Source of the DNA: Epiperipatus broadwayi
Taxonomy: Eukaryota > Onychophora > Udeonychophora > Euonychophora > Peripatidae
Reading direction: 5' to 3'
Assembly: GCA_028023455.1 (NCBI GenBank)
Contig: JAQFVV010006245.1
Span: forward strand, 6,193,276-6,257,275
Length of the DNA stretch: 64,000 nucleotides
Shown here piece after piece: positions 12,901 through 27,900 of the stretch. How positions within the stretch are numbered: the stretch's first letter is position 1; the number at the start of each line of letters is the position of its first letter. A model generated the notes under the pieces. The model did no database searches. It saw only the letters and a program-made list of their open reading frames with translations, and was not told where the DNA came from. The position numbers and the translations under genes are program-made.

Positions 12901-15900
12901 TTATTCATGAGTTATCTTTGCGATAGTATATATTTTAATATACATTGACTGTATCATAATTTCTGTATTTAAATTTAATAATTTCATTTTTATGATTGTA
13001 AGAAAACAGCAAACAAACTAAACATACTTAGTTAAAAATTTTATATATAATTTTTTTTACTGTTTATTTATAGATATTTATGTAAAGATAATGTTTTCTT
13101 TCTGGTTTATTAGTGTATAGTTCACAACATCTGCTAGATACATAAATAAATACAACATATGCAATAAATAAAACAGATAATTAATTCATAATCGAATAGC
13201 ATAACAAAGATTATTTCATTTGCTTATTAGCTTATATATATATTTATTTTAATTAAAATTGGATTCTGATGCTTATTTATAGACTATTATATTTTATTTT
13301 AAAATCAGCTTCAAGAGTCTCTACATAATTTATTAGCATATTAAATATTAGCTAATCAAATATTGAATAAACACCTATACATTTTAATTTATTGTATTAT
13401 TGCATCATTTCATCAGTTATCTTTTATTGATTATAATGAATAAATAATTAATAAAAATTAAACCAATGTTGTATTAAACAACAACTAATTAAGCTAATAT
13501 ATTTAATTTAAATCAGTATAAATTGGGGCTCAACATTACTTGGACTTTTATGACTTATATTCATTTAATCATTAGTTTATAGATACTTCATACTAATACA
13601 ACTTGATATTTCAACTGTAAGAAAATTATCTATTTAATTTTATATATCTTTAACCATTATAAAATTTGATATCTAAAAGTGTTAAGCCATTTATTTATTA
13701 ATCGATAATCATTTTAATATCTTTATACTCTTATAGAAATTGACATCCTAATACGTGATTTGAATTGAATCATTTATCTGAGATAATAGTTTATTTGATT
13801 ACATTATAAAACTGGCATCTGAACACAATAGCTTATTATTTACCTAATATTTGATTATATTCTAATTAATAGCATTTCAAAATTGTCTTCTCCAATTCAT
13901 GGGCATGAAAATCCAGTTATTCATTTACCTATAATAATTTATACAAAAACTGGTGTCCATTATAGGCTATTTGATCAGTTACTCATTCACTTATAATTAA
14001 AACGGTTACGATATATATATATGGGATTGTGAAGATTTATACCAGAGTACGAAAATAGTAATAAGCATCATGGTTTTTATTTTTTTAATTAAATGCAATA
14101 AGAACAAAGAATCATAAATAATAAATTTAGCATCATTGATATATGCAAAATCTTAGACAAATTATCATCCTGCCAATGTCATCAGGCAAAAAATTATAAA
14201 ATAAACAAGCAACAATATTTCTTGCTATATGTATATATACATAGGTGTTAAGTTAATTATAAAACTAAGCATTTATTAAAAAATGCTGGTATCATTATCC
14301 AAGACTGATTATCAAGACTCTGGGTCATCAGATATCATGAGTATATTATAAAATTGACCATCATTACTTTAATGCCAATTTATACTTGTAATAAATAACT
14401 TCATTGCAATAAATAAATGTGAAAAGTATTTCATTAATACAAACAGGTTATCATCTGACGTTAACTTACAGATATTAAACAATAAATTAATGACAAATAA
14501 AAATGTACATGTAACATTATTTAAATTGTACTTTATACAAATATATAAATTGTAATTGGCATTAAATAAACACATAACATTTACATTCATGTGTGTCTAT
14601 TTTAACACATAAATAATTAAATGTATACATAATATAGACACACACCTGCTTGTTATAAAAATAAAATATCTCAATTATTAATTCTTCACTTGCTTTTGAA
14701 ATATAGAAAAAGTTATATTATTTGTGATAACATGTTCGATTTCCATCATCTACCATTAAATGTTGAAGGTCTAGGAAATTTTAAACTTTATTTATTAAAT
14801 TTTTCAAATAGTAAACAACTGTTAATAATAACACATGCCATTTTGATTAGTATTGTTCTCCATTCTTCTTCAGGTGTTGTTGACCTGACCAGTAACAATG
14901 CTAGCATAGGAGTTGAACTCACACCTTTAGATTCTTGAATATCAAATTTTAAGGCAACACTTTAACCAACCGAGCTATTCCATAACAGTCAATAGAAATT
15001 TCATATACTTATCTATAAGTGTTGGTTCAAATCCTCCTGATTCTTCCATTTTTCTTCTCTTTCTTTTTTCTAAGAGCAAGATTAGAAGTTTCCAGACAGT
15101 ATAAATTGCCACACTGAGTTAACGTATAAGATTATTTACCATTGTCATATTCTTTGAATTTTCTTTTTTGCACCTTTTCCTCTCTACCCAATATTTTTGT
15201 ATTTTCCCAATTGAACATATATTCATTAGTATATAAATGATCCACTACAGAAGACACATCTGTTTTTCCTCTTCTAATCATTCATTTGCATTGTTTCAAT
15301 CACTGTTCAACAGGGCAAGTGGTCTCACCAATATATTTCCTTTCACAAACTCTCATGAAGAATTGTTAACCATCTGCTGTCATCAACCTTTAATAGTTAA
15401 CAAAAAGACACCAAAAACAATTATTGGTATTATAATAAACTAAAGATCAGCATTTCAAGCTAATGTACATGCGCTTTTTTATGAATGTTAATAATAAATG
15501 AATACTTTCATTTCCAACACAAGATAAAGTCTTTGTGAAAGAATAGAATGAATCCACCTATCTTTCAACCCAAATGCTTAAGTATGGGCAAATCTTAAGC
15601 ACTGGAAATGAAAGCATGAAGATAAACCAATCACTTTAAATTATTCTTTGCCATGTCTGAATGAATGATGCCTACGAAATTTTCTAGAATTTACGACAAG
15701 TCATTCTTAAATGAAACTAAACATATGTAAATGAGATATTTACATAGTGTGATGTATATAAATTGTAATAAACTAAAGATCAGCATTTGAAGCTAATGTA
15801 CATGCACTTTTTTATGAATGTTAATAATAAATGAATACTTTCATTTTCAACACAAGATAAAGTCTTTGCGAAAGAATAGAATGAATCCACCTATTCTTGC

Positions 15901-18900
15901 AACCCAAATGCTTAAGATTTGCGTAACCATGAGCATCCTCTAACAGCTAGACATAACAGTCTGGATATCGCGAGCTTCATAAACAATTAGTAAAATCATA
16001 GTCTCAAAGTTTAATTGTCGACAGAAAATCAGCACGAGACTGAAGTTGGCACTAATTGTATTTGCTCTTGTGACGAATCTGATTTCTTACCAGTTCACAA
16101 ACGAACCCGCATATTGTCAAACAGCGATAATGATTAAAATATGTATGAAAAAATGTAAAATAAATTACACATAAAAACATATTGTTTTGAATAAAATTAA
16201 ATAGTTAATAAAAAAAGTTTGTCTTGTATCAATTTTTTTCAAATATTTGAAATTTTTTATTAGTCATACTGTGAATTTTAAAGTAATTTTACCATGTTGC
16301 TTTGGTTTTATGCGATTTCTGAAAATTAAGGCATGTATCCCACATTTTTCAATGTAAGTTAGGGTCTATTTTTGTGCAATTTTTTTAATGCGGGTTTTCT
16401 GTGGAACCTATCTACCACATAAAAAGAGACCCAGGTGTATCTTGCTAATAACTAAATTATATTTTTATAATAATTCTGCATGTATATTGAAACTGTAAGA
16501 TTTGTATTCAAATCTTAGTTTCACCTTAATTCTGTCATCGCTCCACCTCTCATCCATTATTATTAGTTTACATAGGTCCTGACCTTGAATATTGGACTTT
16601 GTACATAATACTAACGAGTATGTACAGTTATTTAAAAACAACGTATATATGCACACACTCCAATGTTGTAAACATCTATGTTAAAATAACGTACTGCAAA
16701 TGATTATTGATTGTCGTGCGATTTAATAAAATCTAAAATAGTTTTATTTTAAGTAAAAACATATATTATTATTTAGATCAGATTTATATAATACCTAATT
16801 TATAAATCTAAATAGTTCCTTTAAATTGTAAATGTAAAGATATTTTAAAAATAGATATTCCCCTGCTAATTAGAGTGCGAATTATAGCGGGAGGGGGAAA
16901 AAGATTACAGAACTAAAAAGTATTCTCAAACTTATAATTGTAAATAAAAGGTTTGTTAAAAGCATTTCTAATTATGTCATGTAAGGTCAATTAAAAGGTG
17001 GTCGGATTGAAATTTCAACATGTACCACTAATGCATCCGTGACCTAAAGGGATATATAGCACAGACCATAGAGACAGCTTGGATGGATGACGCAGTTGTT
17101 CGATGGATCCGAGAGATAAAAGAAAAAGAGAATAAAAGCAACAACTGGTTATTAAAAAAAGGTCAGAGCTATTAAATTGAAAAGTATGCTGTTGCTCGTC
17201 TCCTGATCCAAATATAAATCTAACAATGTGCAAGAAGTAGGCACCTTGCTGCGCTTCTCCGGACTGATGGCTATACAATACGGAGCTTCCCGTAAAATGA
17301 GATAAACCTAAACTGATGCTGCTGCCTATATATAAATATTTTCCTAAATGTGACTGCTGTTGATCCAGGAACCTCGGACTCTCCAAACAAGTGTGCACAC
17401 TTCGATGAATCAAAGGTAACATGATGCCCAAGATTAAAGACTGTGTTTGAACTCTAAAATTAACTCTATATTTTCTAATGTATCTTTTAAATTTCATCTT
17501 TCAAATTCCAGTGTCGTGTAACTCTAACTAAACTTTAATGTAGATCTGTAACTATCTGTAAATAATCTTATATTGTAATGAACCTCGTAAAACAATCTAT
17601 CTCTTATTATTCTACTTGGGTATCTAAATTTTATTTGTTATTAGTTAAATATTATATTTCACGCCTGCCGATTTCCGAGCTGATGTTTTCTTCCCATTTT
17701 AGCAAAAGAGTTACCACTCTTTTGGGACTTAAGATTCATGTAAACCCTTATCTTTTAATAAATATTCAGCTCGGGAATCATAAATTAAATTCAATATGTA
17801 TTATGAAGACGAGATCTTATAATTATTAATATAGTGTATTAGCTACATGGCGATCATTCATTTTAAAGTTAGTTTGTTAAGTCTTAAAATAAAACAGTAT
17901 TGTTTTATGAAAGAAGAGGGGGGGGTAGTAAACAGCAAAATCGTTTGCTTAGTCATGTGGGGATTGGAGGTGGATTTTATATTTATATTATCAAAGCATA
18001 GAGTAGATAAATGTGTTTGCATTATATGTGTGAACTGTGCTGGTTTATCGATGCCTTAAATTTAAACTGCAGAAATGAAATAGAGGTATTACTTTAAATG
18101 TTTAGTTCCCATAATCAATGGGCATACAAAATGACTCCAATAGTAACTAACCTTGTCACGCGGTCGGGAATGGAAAGGCTACGACCTCATATTGATACCG
18201 CACTCATGACCACTCCTGAGAGTTCTGACCCGATGTCTGGCCGTCCCTCTCGCCACCCCAATAGTAACTACCTTGTCACGTGGTCGGGATGGAAAGGCTA
18301 CGACCTCATACTGATACAGCACTCGTGACCACTCCTAAGGCTCCGACCCGATGTTTGGCCATCCCTCTCGCCTCCAATATTTCTCCGCGGTCATCCTCTT
18401 AGAAAGCCGACTCTCCTTATAGCTTGGCAGCATCCAAACTATCGCAGGTCGCTTTAATAATGATTATGAATGTCTATGCTCAGTCTAATTCCACTCCTCC
18501 ACATCTGCTAATCTATAAATAATTTATTAGTGTATATTAATATTAAAAGAATAAGGAATGATAGCCGGGTTGACAAATTCACTCATCATCACGATCTCGT
18601 AGTGTAATCTCGCAACACATAAAACTTAAACATGAGGCATGAGATATGATTAAATATGATACCCTGGTAGCGTAATATATTTACATGTATATTAATTAAT
18701 CGCCATTAAATATTTACATATATCTATTTCTATGTTTGCGTATCTGCTTAATTTAATAATAAAATTGATGTCTCATTTCATTATCAACTAGTATTAAGTA
18801 TATAGCAGTAACCCGTAATATTAAATAATTAATTAGAGTCTCTTGTTTACCTGACCACCGGGCCTAGAAAAATATTGCTATTGTTATGGTAGATGCATTG

Positions 18901-21900
18901 TCATGTGGGTTTTGTTGAGAAAGAAATGACTATGTTCGAATACGGTATTGCAGGCCCTGAACCCACATGTTGTACCGCTCTTCGAACATGGTGGTGGAAT
19001 TTTGCAACATGTTAATAAGGCATACTAGTTCTTACCGTTACAATATTTACTTACAGCAGTTGTTATATTAATATATATATATATTGCAACTGTATGGTTG
19101 GGCTCGATGTTTGTCAAGCCTTATTTAAGTGGTCAAATGTGAAAAATTTTAAATTTTAATTAATAATAATTAATTTAAATAAAATACTAGTTTTCTACTT
19201 CACCTTTAAGTAGTAAGTAATTTAAATTGCACTTTACGCAAAAAAGTGAAGCTTGTCTAAAATATTATTAGAGTTATATGGCTAAACGCTTTCAGAAAAT
19301 GGTCTTTATAAAACTTTGCATAAATCACCGTTAAACTTCAATTGAAGTAGGCTATGAATATGGAGACTTAAGTTCTCTGAAAGCGCTTAGCCATATAACC
19401 TTTAATGATATTTTAGACAAACTTCACCTTTTTGCGTAAAGCGCAATTTAAATTACTTAATAATTAATTTAGTGGTATGTAATAGTAGTTGTCAAATTGT
19501 ATTTTAAAATTAAGAAAATTTTATCAGTAAATCTCCTGAGAGTGATAAAGACTCAGACTGTTCAAGATATGCTAAGCCTTCTGGCAGGATGTATATGAGA
19601 TTTCATATGCAGTTTGTCAGATGAACTAATTTTCAATAATATTAAAATGATAATTTAACAGTATTATTATTAATTTAAAAGTATAAATATGTTTTGGTAC
19701 TTTGTTATTATTAAATAATAATTAGAAAGGTTTAAATTTATTAAATTTATAACTCTTCTAAATCAACATTTGTAATCAATCATTAAGCATATATTTATTG
19801 TGATTCAAGATAGTATTGAACAGCCTGATTATCACTAATGAATATAGGGGAGAAGTATTAATTATATACACACATTACGCTGTCATTGGTCTATTTTTTT
19901 TTTTTGTACCACAATTCAATTTAATAAAAGCTATAAATAATTTAACATAGGTAGTAGAGGGGGGGAATATTAATAAAAAAAACAAGAGGAAAGATATTAA
20001 CATCTGAAACAAAATTAAAGAAACCAAGGAACTAAAAAGTAATAGCACTGGATTTGAATTGACCTAAATCAAGATATATTGCAATTCTTAGATTATGGAG
20101 CAGAGACTCTTAATTCCTTGTATGCTTTATGACCTACTTATCATCGATCAACAATCACCAGAATTTCACACAGAGAAAAATGGGAACCATTTTGGAAAAT
20201 GTATTTCACAAATGGATTCTTCGCATCTAAAACTGGACAAAAAATTTTAAGCATGAGATTTTATTTTATACATTATTATAGTTTTAATTATTATAATCAT
20301 TATGGATATTTAAAAATCACGCGTCAGTTGTTTAGAATGGCAAAAAAAGAAGAAAAAATATTCTGTGCGTTCATTTATAAAGTAAAGATAAAATGTTTTG
20401 CTTTTATATCAAATAGGAATAAAAATATAATTTTTTAAAAAAAAAAATTGGACAAAGCTTTTAAAATTCAAATTAAACTAATTGAAATTTACTTCAAATG
20501 GATAATAATGTTTAATGATTTTATAAAATGTGTGAATTTAATTTATAAATTTTTAAAAGAAAAAAGTATTATTAAATATATTTAATGGAAATCACATTAG
20601 GAGAAAAACAATAACCATTCATTATATTATTAAAGACAATATTTAATATTATTGATATAAAAACATAAATAGTAATAATTAACTACTTCTTAATAACTAT
20701 TGTGGAACGCAAGAGTTAACAATAGTTTTAAGTATTAATAAAAGATGTATTATATCTTATTATATTTTGCCTACAATTTAATATGTCCACTTTAGTTTAT
20801 AGGATTTATGCTATTTTTCACCGACTGTGTGTTTCTTATTATTAAGAATTTTATTATGCTTTTAAAATATTCTATAGTCATATGACTTACAATACATTTG
20901 TTGGTTCCATATACTATTTAGTATATGTATTATTAGTAGGATATTTATCTTTTAGCTTTTCCTGTGAGAATTATTTTATCTTGCCATTGTTTTGATGAGG
21001 TTTTATGCTAGTTTCCATTTTATACATGTGAGAAACATATAATTTCATCAAATATTATATCATTGACATTGTGCATGGGTAGCTGGAGTATACTTCCCAT
21101 TGCTTATTCCATGAGAGGATTATATTGTTGAGGCTGATAATTAGTTAATGCTTACTTAGCATAGTTTAATCCCTGGAGAGGATTATTTTTATGGCATATA
21201 TTCTGTTTCCCAGTGTTGAGACGACATCCACATACTTTATACCTAGAAAAAAGGTATTGGAATCTGCCATATTATTATACAACTATATAATGTTGTTTTG
21301 AAGAGCTTTTCTTTATTGTCTGATCTCTCATGATGATGTCTAGTTATTTTCCACTGTGTATGGTGATGTTCTAAAATTATATAGCAATGATAAGGTAGAA
21401 TTAGCTTCAGTGATACTTGTTTATCTATCGTGTTTAGCTAAGTACAATAGTGTATGTATTGTGCTGTTGTACTTTGTCAACAGTTTACAAGCAAACCAAC
21501 AAAACTTACTAAGTAATTTTAAAACTTATCTTATGTATAGCATAATAAGAGATACACATGTGCAATGTCATTTTATTTCGATCAAGCAGTATTTGCCGAT
21601 GGATCGGTAAAATATTTCAATAGCTAGAATGATTATTTTATGGACATAGGCAAAGTTTAGTATCTTGCATACATTTGATTTCTGGTGTCTGAATTTCTTC
21701 ATGTTAAACAGTAATAATTGTTATTTTGCTTCATATGATAATTACCATTATCATATTACTGATTAATAAAGTTTAGTCTTTTTTTGTTTTTAATGTTTTC
21801 AATAGCATATACTACAAATGGATATTATATTATTAAACATATCAGTGCATCAAAACTCTTGGTAAATTTTAAGGAAATATACCTGTAACCAAATGAATAT

Positions 21901-24900
21901 ACCTTGCTTTATATTGTTTCTAAAATAGGTGTATGTTTTTCAATCATTCATTATTTTAAAAAATTGTAAATAGTGTAAATAAATCTTGTCGTTTTGAAAA
22001 TATATTTAGTTGTCTGTGGTCTTATTGCTAATCATCATTCATATTATTATTGTTATTGCTATCAACACATTATTTTATTGTCTTAAAGCCATCATCAATT
22101 AGTACAGTGTATTTTATTATGCATTAATATATCATAATAATTTTGGTAAACTTTTACATTCTAAAATACATTTAGAATTTATGGCTTATTGACTAAAATA
22201 CTATAGATCTTAAGCCCATGTCTTATTTTAAATAATATTTTAATCTATTGGTTTTGGAATAACCTGTTTATTTGAGTCATAAGATACATCATTTACTGAT
22301 TTTGATCATATTTCCCACAATTATTTAATAAAAGAGAGTTTGTAAGTTATTGTGCTTACTTTATTAAGAATTTATTTGTACTTCATAAAGCTTAAAGTTC
22401 ATATTACTGTTGGTATCGGTCTTGCCAAATATTGTTTATTAATTCTAATTTGTTTTATGAGCTGTTTCATTTGTTATATTTGGGTAGTGGCAAAATCCCT
22501 CTCACTGACCCAAGTATATCTTGTAAAATGATAATATTTAATTATTTGAACCCTGAGAAAAATAAATTATTAATTCTTAGTTGTAATTTTGAATTTATGG
22601 TAGTTTTATGTTTAAAGTTATTTATTGTGCTTTGGTTTGAGTTATGTTTATCTTCACAGTTTTATTCATTCAGTAGAACCTTAAGATGTAAATTTCTTCT
22701 TTAGTTTTAAAACTTATAGTTTATCTTAATTTTATGGCTAAATATTCGATTTAATCAAGCTTAAAATCCATATTTTGTTTCATTTTATCATACTGTCATT
22801 TAATACAATAGTCAGTTTATAGCCCAGGATCTCATTTTCCATCATTAACATCGTTCTAATATTTCATCTTGATTTTTCTTTCTTTTACTTTTTCATCTTT
22901 ATTTTATCTTAATTCATCATCATAATTGATTCATCCTTCATTGGCTCCTATTCTATTATCATCTCAATCATTCATTATCCTAACACATTTTCTTTCTCTT
23001 AAGCTCATTCGTTTTCATTATTTATTTCCATAATCTATTTATCATTTAATTCATTCTTCGAATTCCATATTCATTTTATAGATCTGATTATTAATTATTT
23101 ATTGGTTTACAATTTTTAAATTTATTTAATATTTTACTATGGATCTTAAAGCTAGTTTAACCAATGTCGATACTATAAGTTATTATCTTCATGGACACTT
23201 TGTGACCTTCCTTAGATTTATTGTTTCATGCTAGCCTAGTTGGTTTTAAGAAAATAATATCTATATTTTAACATTTCTTTTTATGCATATATTCTTATTG
23301 TTCATGTAGGGATGGTTACAATATATGTATTTCATCAATTGGCTAATTGTTTATTAAATTTATCAAAGTGTTTGTCTATTCTGAATTAGATTGTTATTCC
23401 CACTAGACCCAGGCCAGGTAAGTAATTTTGTGCAATTGAAGAGTTTAGAACCAAATTGAAGTCGAAGATTTGAATTTTGTACTTAATTATTAGGGGTTGA
23501 AAAGTTTGATGTTGATAATGCTGCTAATTGGTCACTTTATATTAAACACAAAAAAGCAGCAATGTCTTTGGGTTTTGTCAGATTAAAAATCATAGAAATT
23601 GCAAATTGTTTATATGAATCAGCAGAACAGGAAAATTTTCCTTGCAATGAAATGATGGAAAAGTTATTTGCATATTTTCCTTGCCTATCTTTAAATATAT
23701 TGTGAGGCTATACTTAAGAAAAGGGGGAGTTTCAAGGAATTTGATATGATTTGGCAAAGAACTATGCTTATGGCCAATTTCTGGAAGAGGCCCTTTTAGA
23801 ACAGCTGCTTCAGGTTATGTAGGAATTAAAAATTCAGGCAGATCTAACTTATATAGAAACCATTAAACAGGAGAATCACCCATGAATTAGTGTCTGATCA
23901 GGCCAAAGAATATTTATATATCAACACTGTATAACATCATTCAAATAATGTCTAAAAAAATAAATAAAACAAAAACACAACTCAGTAAAAATAGTGGTAA
24001 ATTTAACTGTTATTACTACAGTAAACTGAGACCAGAAATCATAATTATATACATAATCAAGAGACCTGCACAAATTTACAGGTTGAAGGGCCATCTATTA
24101 TTAGTATGCTGAAAACCTAAAACAGAAAAAAAGCAAAGTCAACTTAAAAATCTAAATTGTAGGGAAGCAAAACTTCTTAGGCTCCCAATATTAGTAGAAG
24201 ACAAATGTTTCAATATAGAGATTAACAGCAGCTCAGATATAACGCTAATGTCTCTCTAAGATTGGAAAGTTGCAGTTGCTAATAGACATGAGTCCCTGCC
24301 TATTGAAATACTAACATGAGAGCTAAAGACGGGGTAATGCTGTGGAAATAATAAGAATTATAAAAATTCAAATAAAATTAAATGCAAAATGTTATAAATT
24401 ACCCTTGTACACAGTTTCTAGAAAGATAAACCTGTTAATATGCAAATTGCTTTAAACCTTCGAAATAAGCATCAAATTAAAACAAAACTGGGGGGATCAA
24501 ATTAGAAAAAAACTCAGCCTAGTCATATGTAAATCATGAAAGGTCCCCAAAGGTCCCCACATATACAGAGAGCAATAGTAGAAGCAATTAACGATTTAAT
24601 TCGAAAGCCATACTGAATCCGATCAAAAATTTGGGATGGGCCACTCCTATTATGATGGTTAACAAACCAGATGGTAAAGTATGGATATGTGAATTTTACC
24701 GAGTACCTAATGCAAGAGATCAGATTCTGGCTTTGTTATAGAAATTATCATATTTCATCAAACTCAATCTTTCTGCTTCATTTCATTAAATATAAACGAT
24801 CACAACCTACTGGGATAGTTTAATTGCAACCATTTTCCAGTTGGGATTAATGTAGCATTGACCATTTCTCAGATATAGGTAGATATGTTGTTCAATTGAT

Positions 24901-27900
24901 TAGAGAAAGTAATCTCTTATTTTGATACCATACTGATTACTACTAATTTGGCAAACATCCTCAGAGAGAGAGAATAATTCAAGTTTGTAAGAAGTTTGAA
25001 GGATTTGATGCCACATTAAATACAGACAAATGTATATGGAAAACGAAAAAATTAAAATTTTTGGGTCACATCATCATATGATGAAAAAGCTCCCACACCT
25101 AATAAGGTTAGAGTAGTTAAAAACCAACATAGATCAAAAAACATAAAAGAACTTCAAGCATTTCTGAGACATCAATTATTTCTAAGTTTTCCTTAAAGGA
25201 AAGACACATAAGTCTCTACCATTCTACAACCTGCTGAATAAATATTAAAAATGGAAATGGTCAACCACCTAGGAGAATGTTTTTGTTAAAACAAAAGATA
25301 AATTGTTACTGGATATGTGCCATTATTAAGATTTCTAATTATTGTTAGCCCATAGTCATTTCATATATGGATCTTGCTATCTGATTTAGGGATTAACACT
25401 ATAGGCACTGCTCATTCTATTTTTCTGATGGTGATAATATTCCACTTTTTACAACTTGTTAATCTTTCACAGAAAACATAGTTTCATTTCCATTCAAAAT
25501 TTTAGCTAGTAAATTCATATTCCTCACATATAACCATCTTCATTCTAATCTTAACTTTATTTATATAGAGAGAAATCAGAAAGAGCTTGGACTGATTAAG
25601 CCCAAATCATTCTGTATTTAATGTTATGATTATCTCTTTTATCTTATCCTTATTGGCAATTCTAGATTCTATACATCTACAGATTTTCTTTAAGAATTCT
25701 TGGGGATAATAATTGTGATTCAGCTTGCTCATTCATTTATATTTTGAAGCAATATGCCTCGCCTTTCTGCTGCAATAACAATTAAATTTCTTTACCATAT
25801 AATCTAATTACCTATATGACTTCAGATCTTCTAAAAAGTCTGTTGTCTAAGTACTAATTTCAAGGGTTGAAACTCCCTAGTCTGATCTATCACTAACTCA
25901 TGAATTAAATACTTATAGATTAATTTTTATACAATTTATTTTCTGCTAAAACTATCGTTCTGTATAACATCTTGTCTAAAAGTGCTTTGTCTAGAATTCA
26001 CTCTAATTATATGTGTTTGTTAATTAGTTGAGTATTTTGTAACCTATTAGTTTTTGGACTTTTTCTTGCATTTATTCCAGAAATATGAGATTGCAATATG
26101 ACATAATGGTAAATACTTAAAATAATAGACAATTTATCTGGTACTTCTTTGCATGTGCACAATTTATTAATAATCTCTAATTATTTTGATCCTGGCTAAA
26201 CAAAGCATTTATATTTTACATATTGCCTTTTTTGATTTCAATAAGAATAAATTATTTCTATATATGTAATATATAAAATGATAATTCACTAGAATTATTC
26301 AGGTTTAAACTCTAAAATACTTGTTAGGCTCAACATTCTCTGTCTTGAGTTTTATTTTTCTGAGTAAATACTTTATTATCTGATCTTTACCATTTGAGCC
26401 AATTTTTAAAATGAATATGAGCAAGGTTTTCATGGGTGAGACAGATTATTTCAAAAATATTTTTAAAAGTGCAATTTTGATTGTTTCCATTGAGAAGCTA
26501 TGGCTGTGGATAGAATACAAAGGTGAACCATACTCTTTCAATAAGTTCATTGCCTAAAATTAAAAAAAAAACCATCATAAAATGCCAAATAAACAATTAA
26601 GAACATCAATATGAAATATATGTGGAAGATTTTAATTAATGAATTGTTTGTATAATCATTCCATGTGTTTTTTTAACTTTTTCTGGAATAACCATAGTTA
26701 TTAAAGAATGGCTGTAATGATGATAGAACAAAATTGCACAAGTCATTGACAGAAAAAAATTTGAATCAATATATTTTTTGATAATTTGGCATTTATGGTT
26801 CTGCATATACTTAGCACATATACTACAACTACAATTATTCAATCCTAATTCATGTTGAATGAATGAATATGATGAATGAGCATTACTTCTACATGTCTAT
26901 ATCCATATATTATAACAGAATAACCAAAAGAGAAACACTAGCTCATTAGTTATTACTATTAAGAATATTATTCTAGAGAATGATTATCTGTTTATCAATG
27001 ACCAGTGGCAACTGTGTAAAAGGTAGAATGACTGTAACCTAAAATTTTATCCTATTTTAGCCATGAATAATGATCAGATCAAAGTTTATATGAAGTATAA
27101 GTATTCATGCAGATCCGGTCCTATTTCCTGATCATCATCTACCCCACAAATATATTATTATTCTATAGTTAGGTGTTTAAACTAATTTTGTCAGAAATGC
27201 TAAATCAAATATATTTATTATAGATATTGAAATAAAATACTTGTCTGTCACATGAGAAATAATACTTTTAAATAATAACATTTAATTTATTTACAAGAAT
27301 AATAAAATATAAACAATATAACATTTTTTATAGTTATATATTCAATAAAATGAAATATATATGGCAAAAGGAAAAGTTATTAAAAATGAATCTGAGAAAT
27401 CATTTATATGACAAATTTTTATATTCAAAATGAATGTTTTAAATTCTTTTATAACATATAACTTTATTTTACCTTGCTAATAATAATAAAAATATCAGTG
27501 CTTTATTTTTTTGAATAAAAGAGGAAAATGATACTAGTTTTACTTGTCTGTTGAGGCTCATTATTCATGTAATGTTTTTTTCTTTCTTCTGCATTTAAAA
27601 TATTAACTGTTCACTTAATTCGAGATCTCTGATCATTATTTATGTATCATGATTTTACATATAAATATGTAAATTATAAAATTTGAAGATTTTCTGAACC
27701 ATAATAAGTTTCTTTTAGTCATATTTTGTAGAGATGAAATTGAAACAAATGCTTTATATGTGGGTTAAGATCTTCATATATTACTTTGGCTTCACATATT
27801 CATAATAGAAGCTAGCAAATTCTTAGGACACAATTTCCTTTAATTGTACTTAATAAATATTAAAAATATGTGTGTATGTTCTTCTTCCTTGGTATTCTTC

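Noticed and set aside
14903-14982. Functional tRNA gene
   Set aside because: The A and B boxes are good but the acceptor and anticodon stems do not pair; a SINE fits better.
17578-18059. Plus-strand frames of 83 and 70 codons
   Set aside because: No recognisable domain, ordinary chance length, and no splice or codon evidence.
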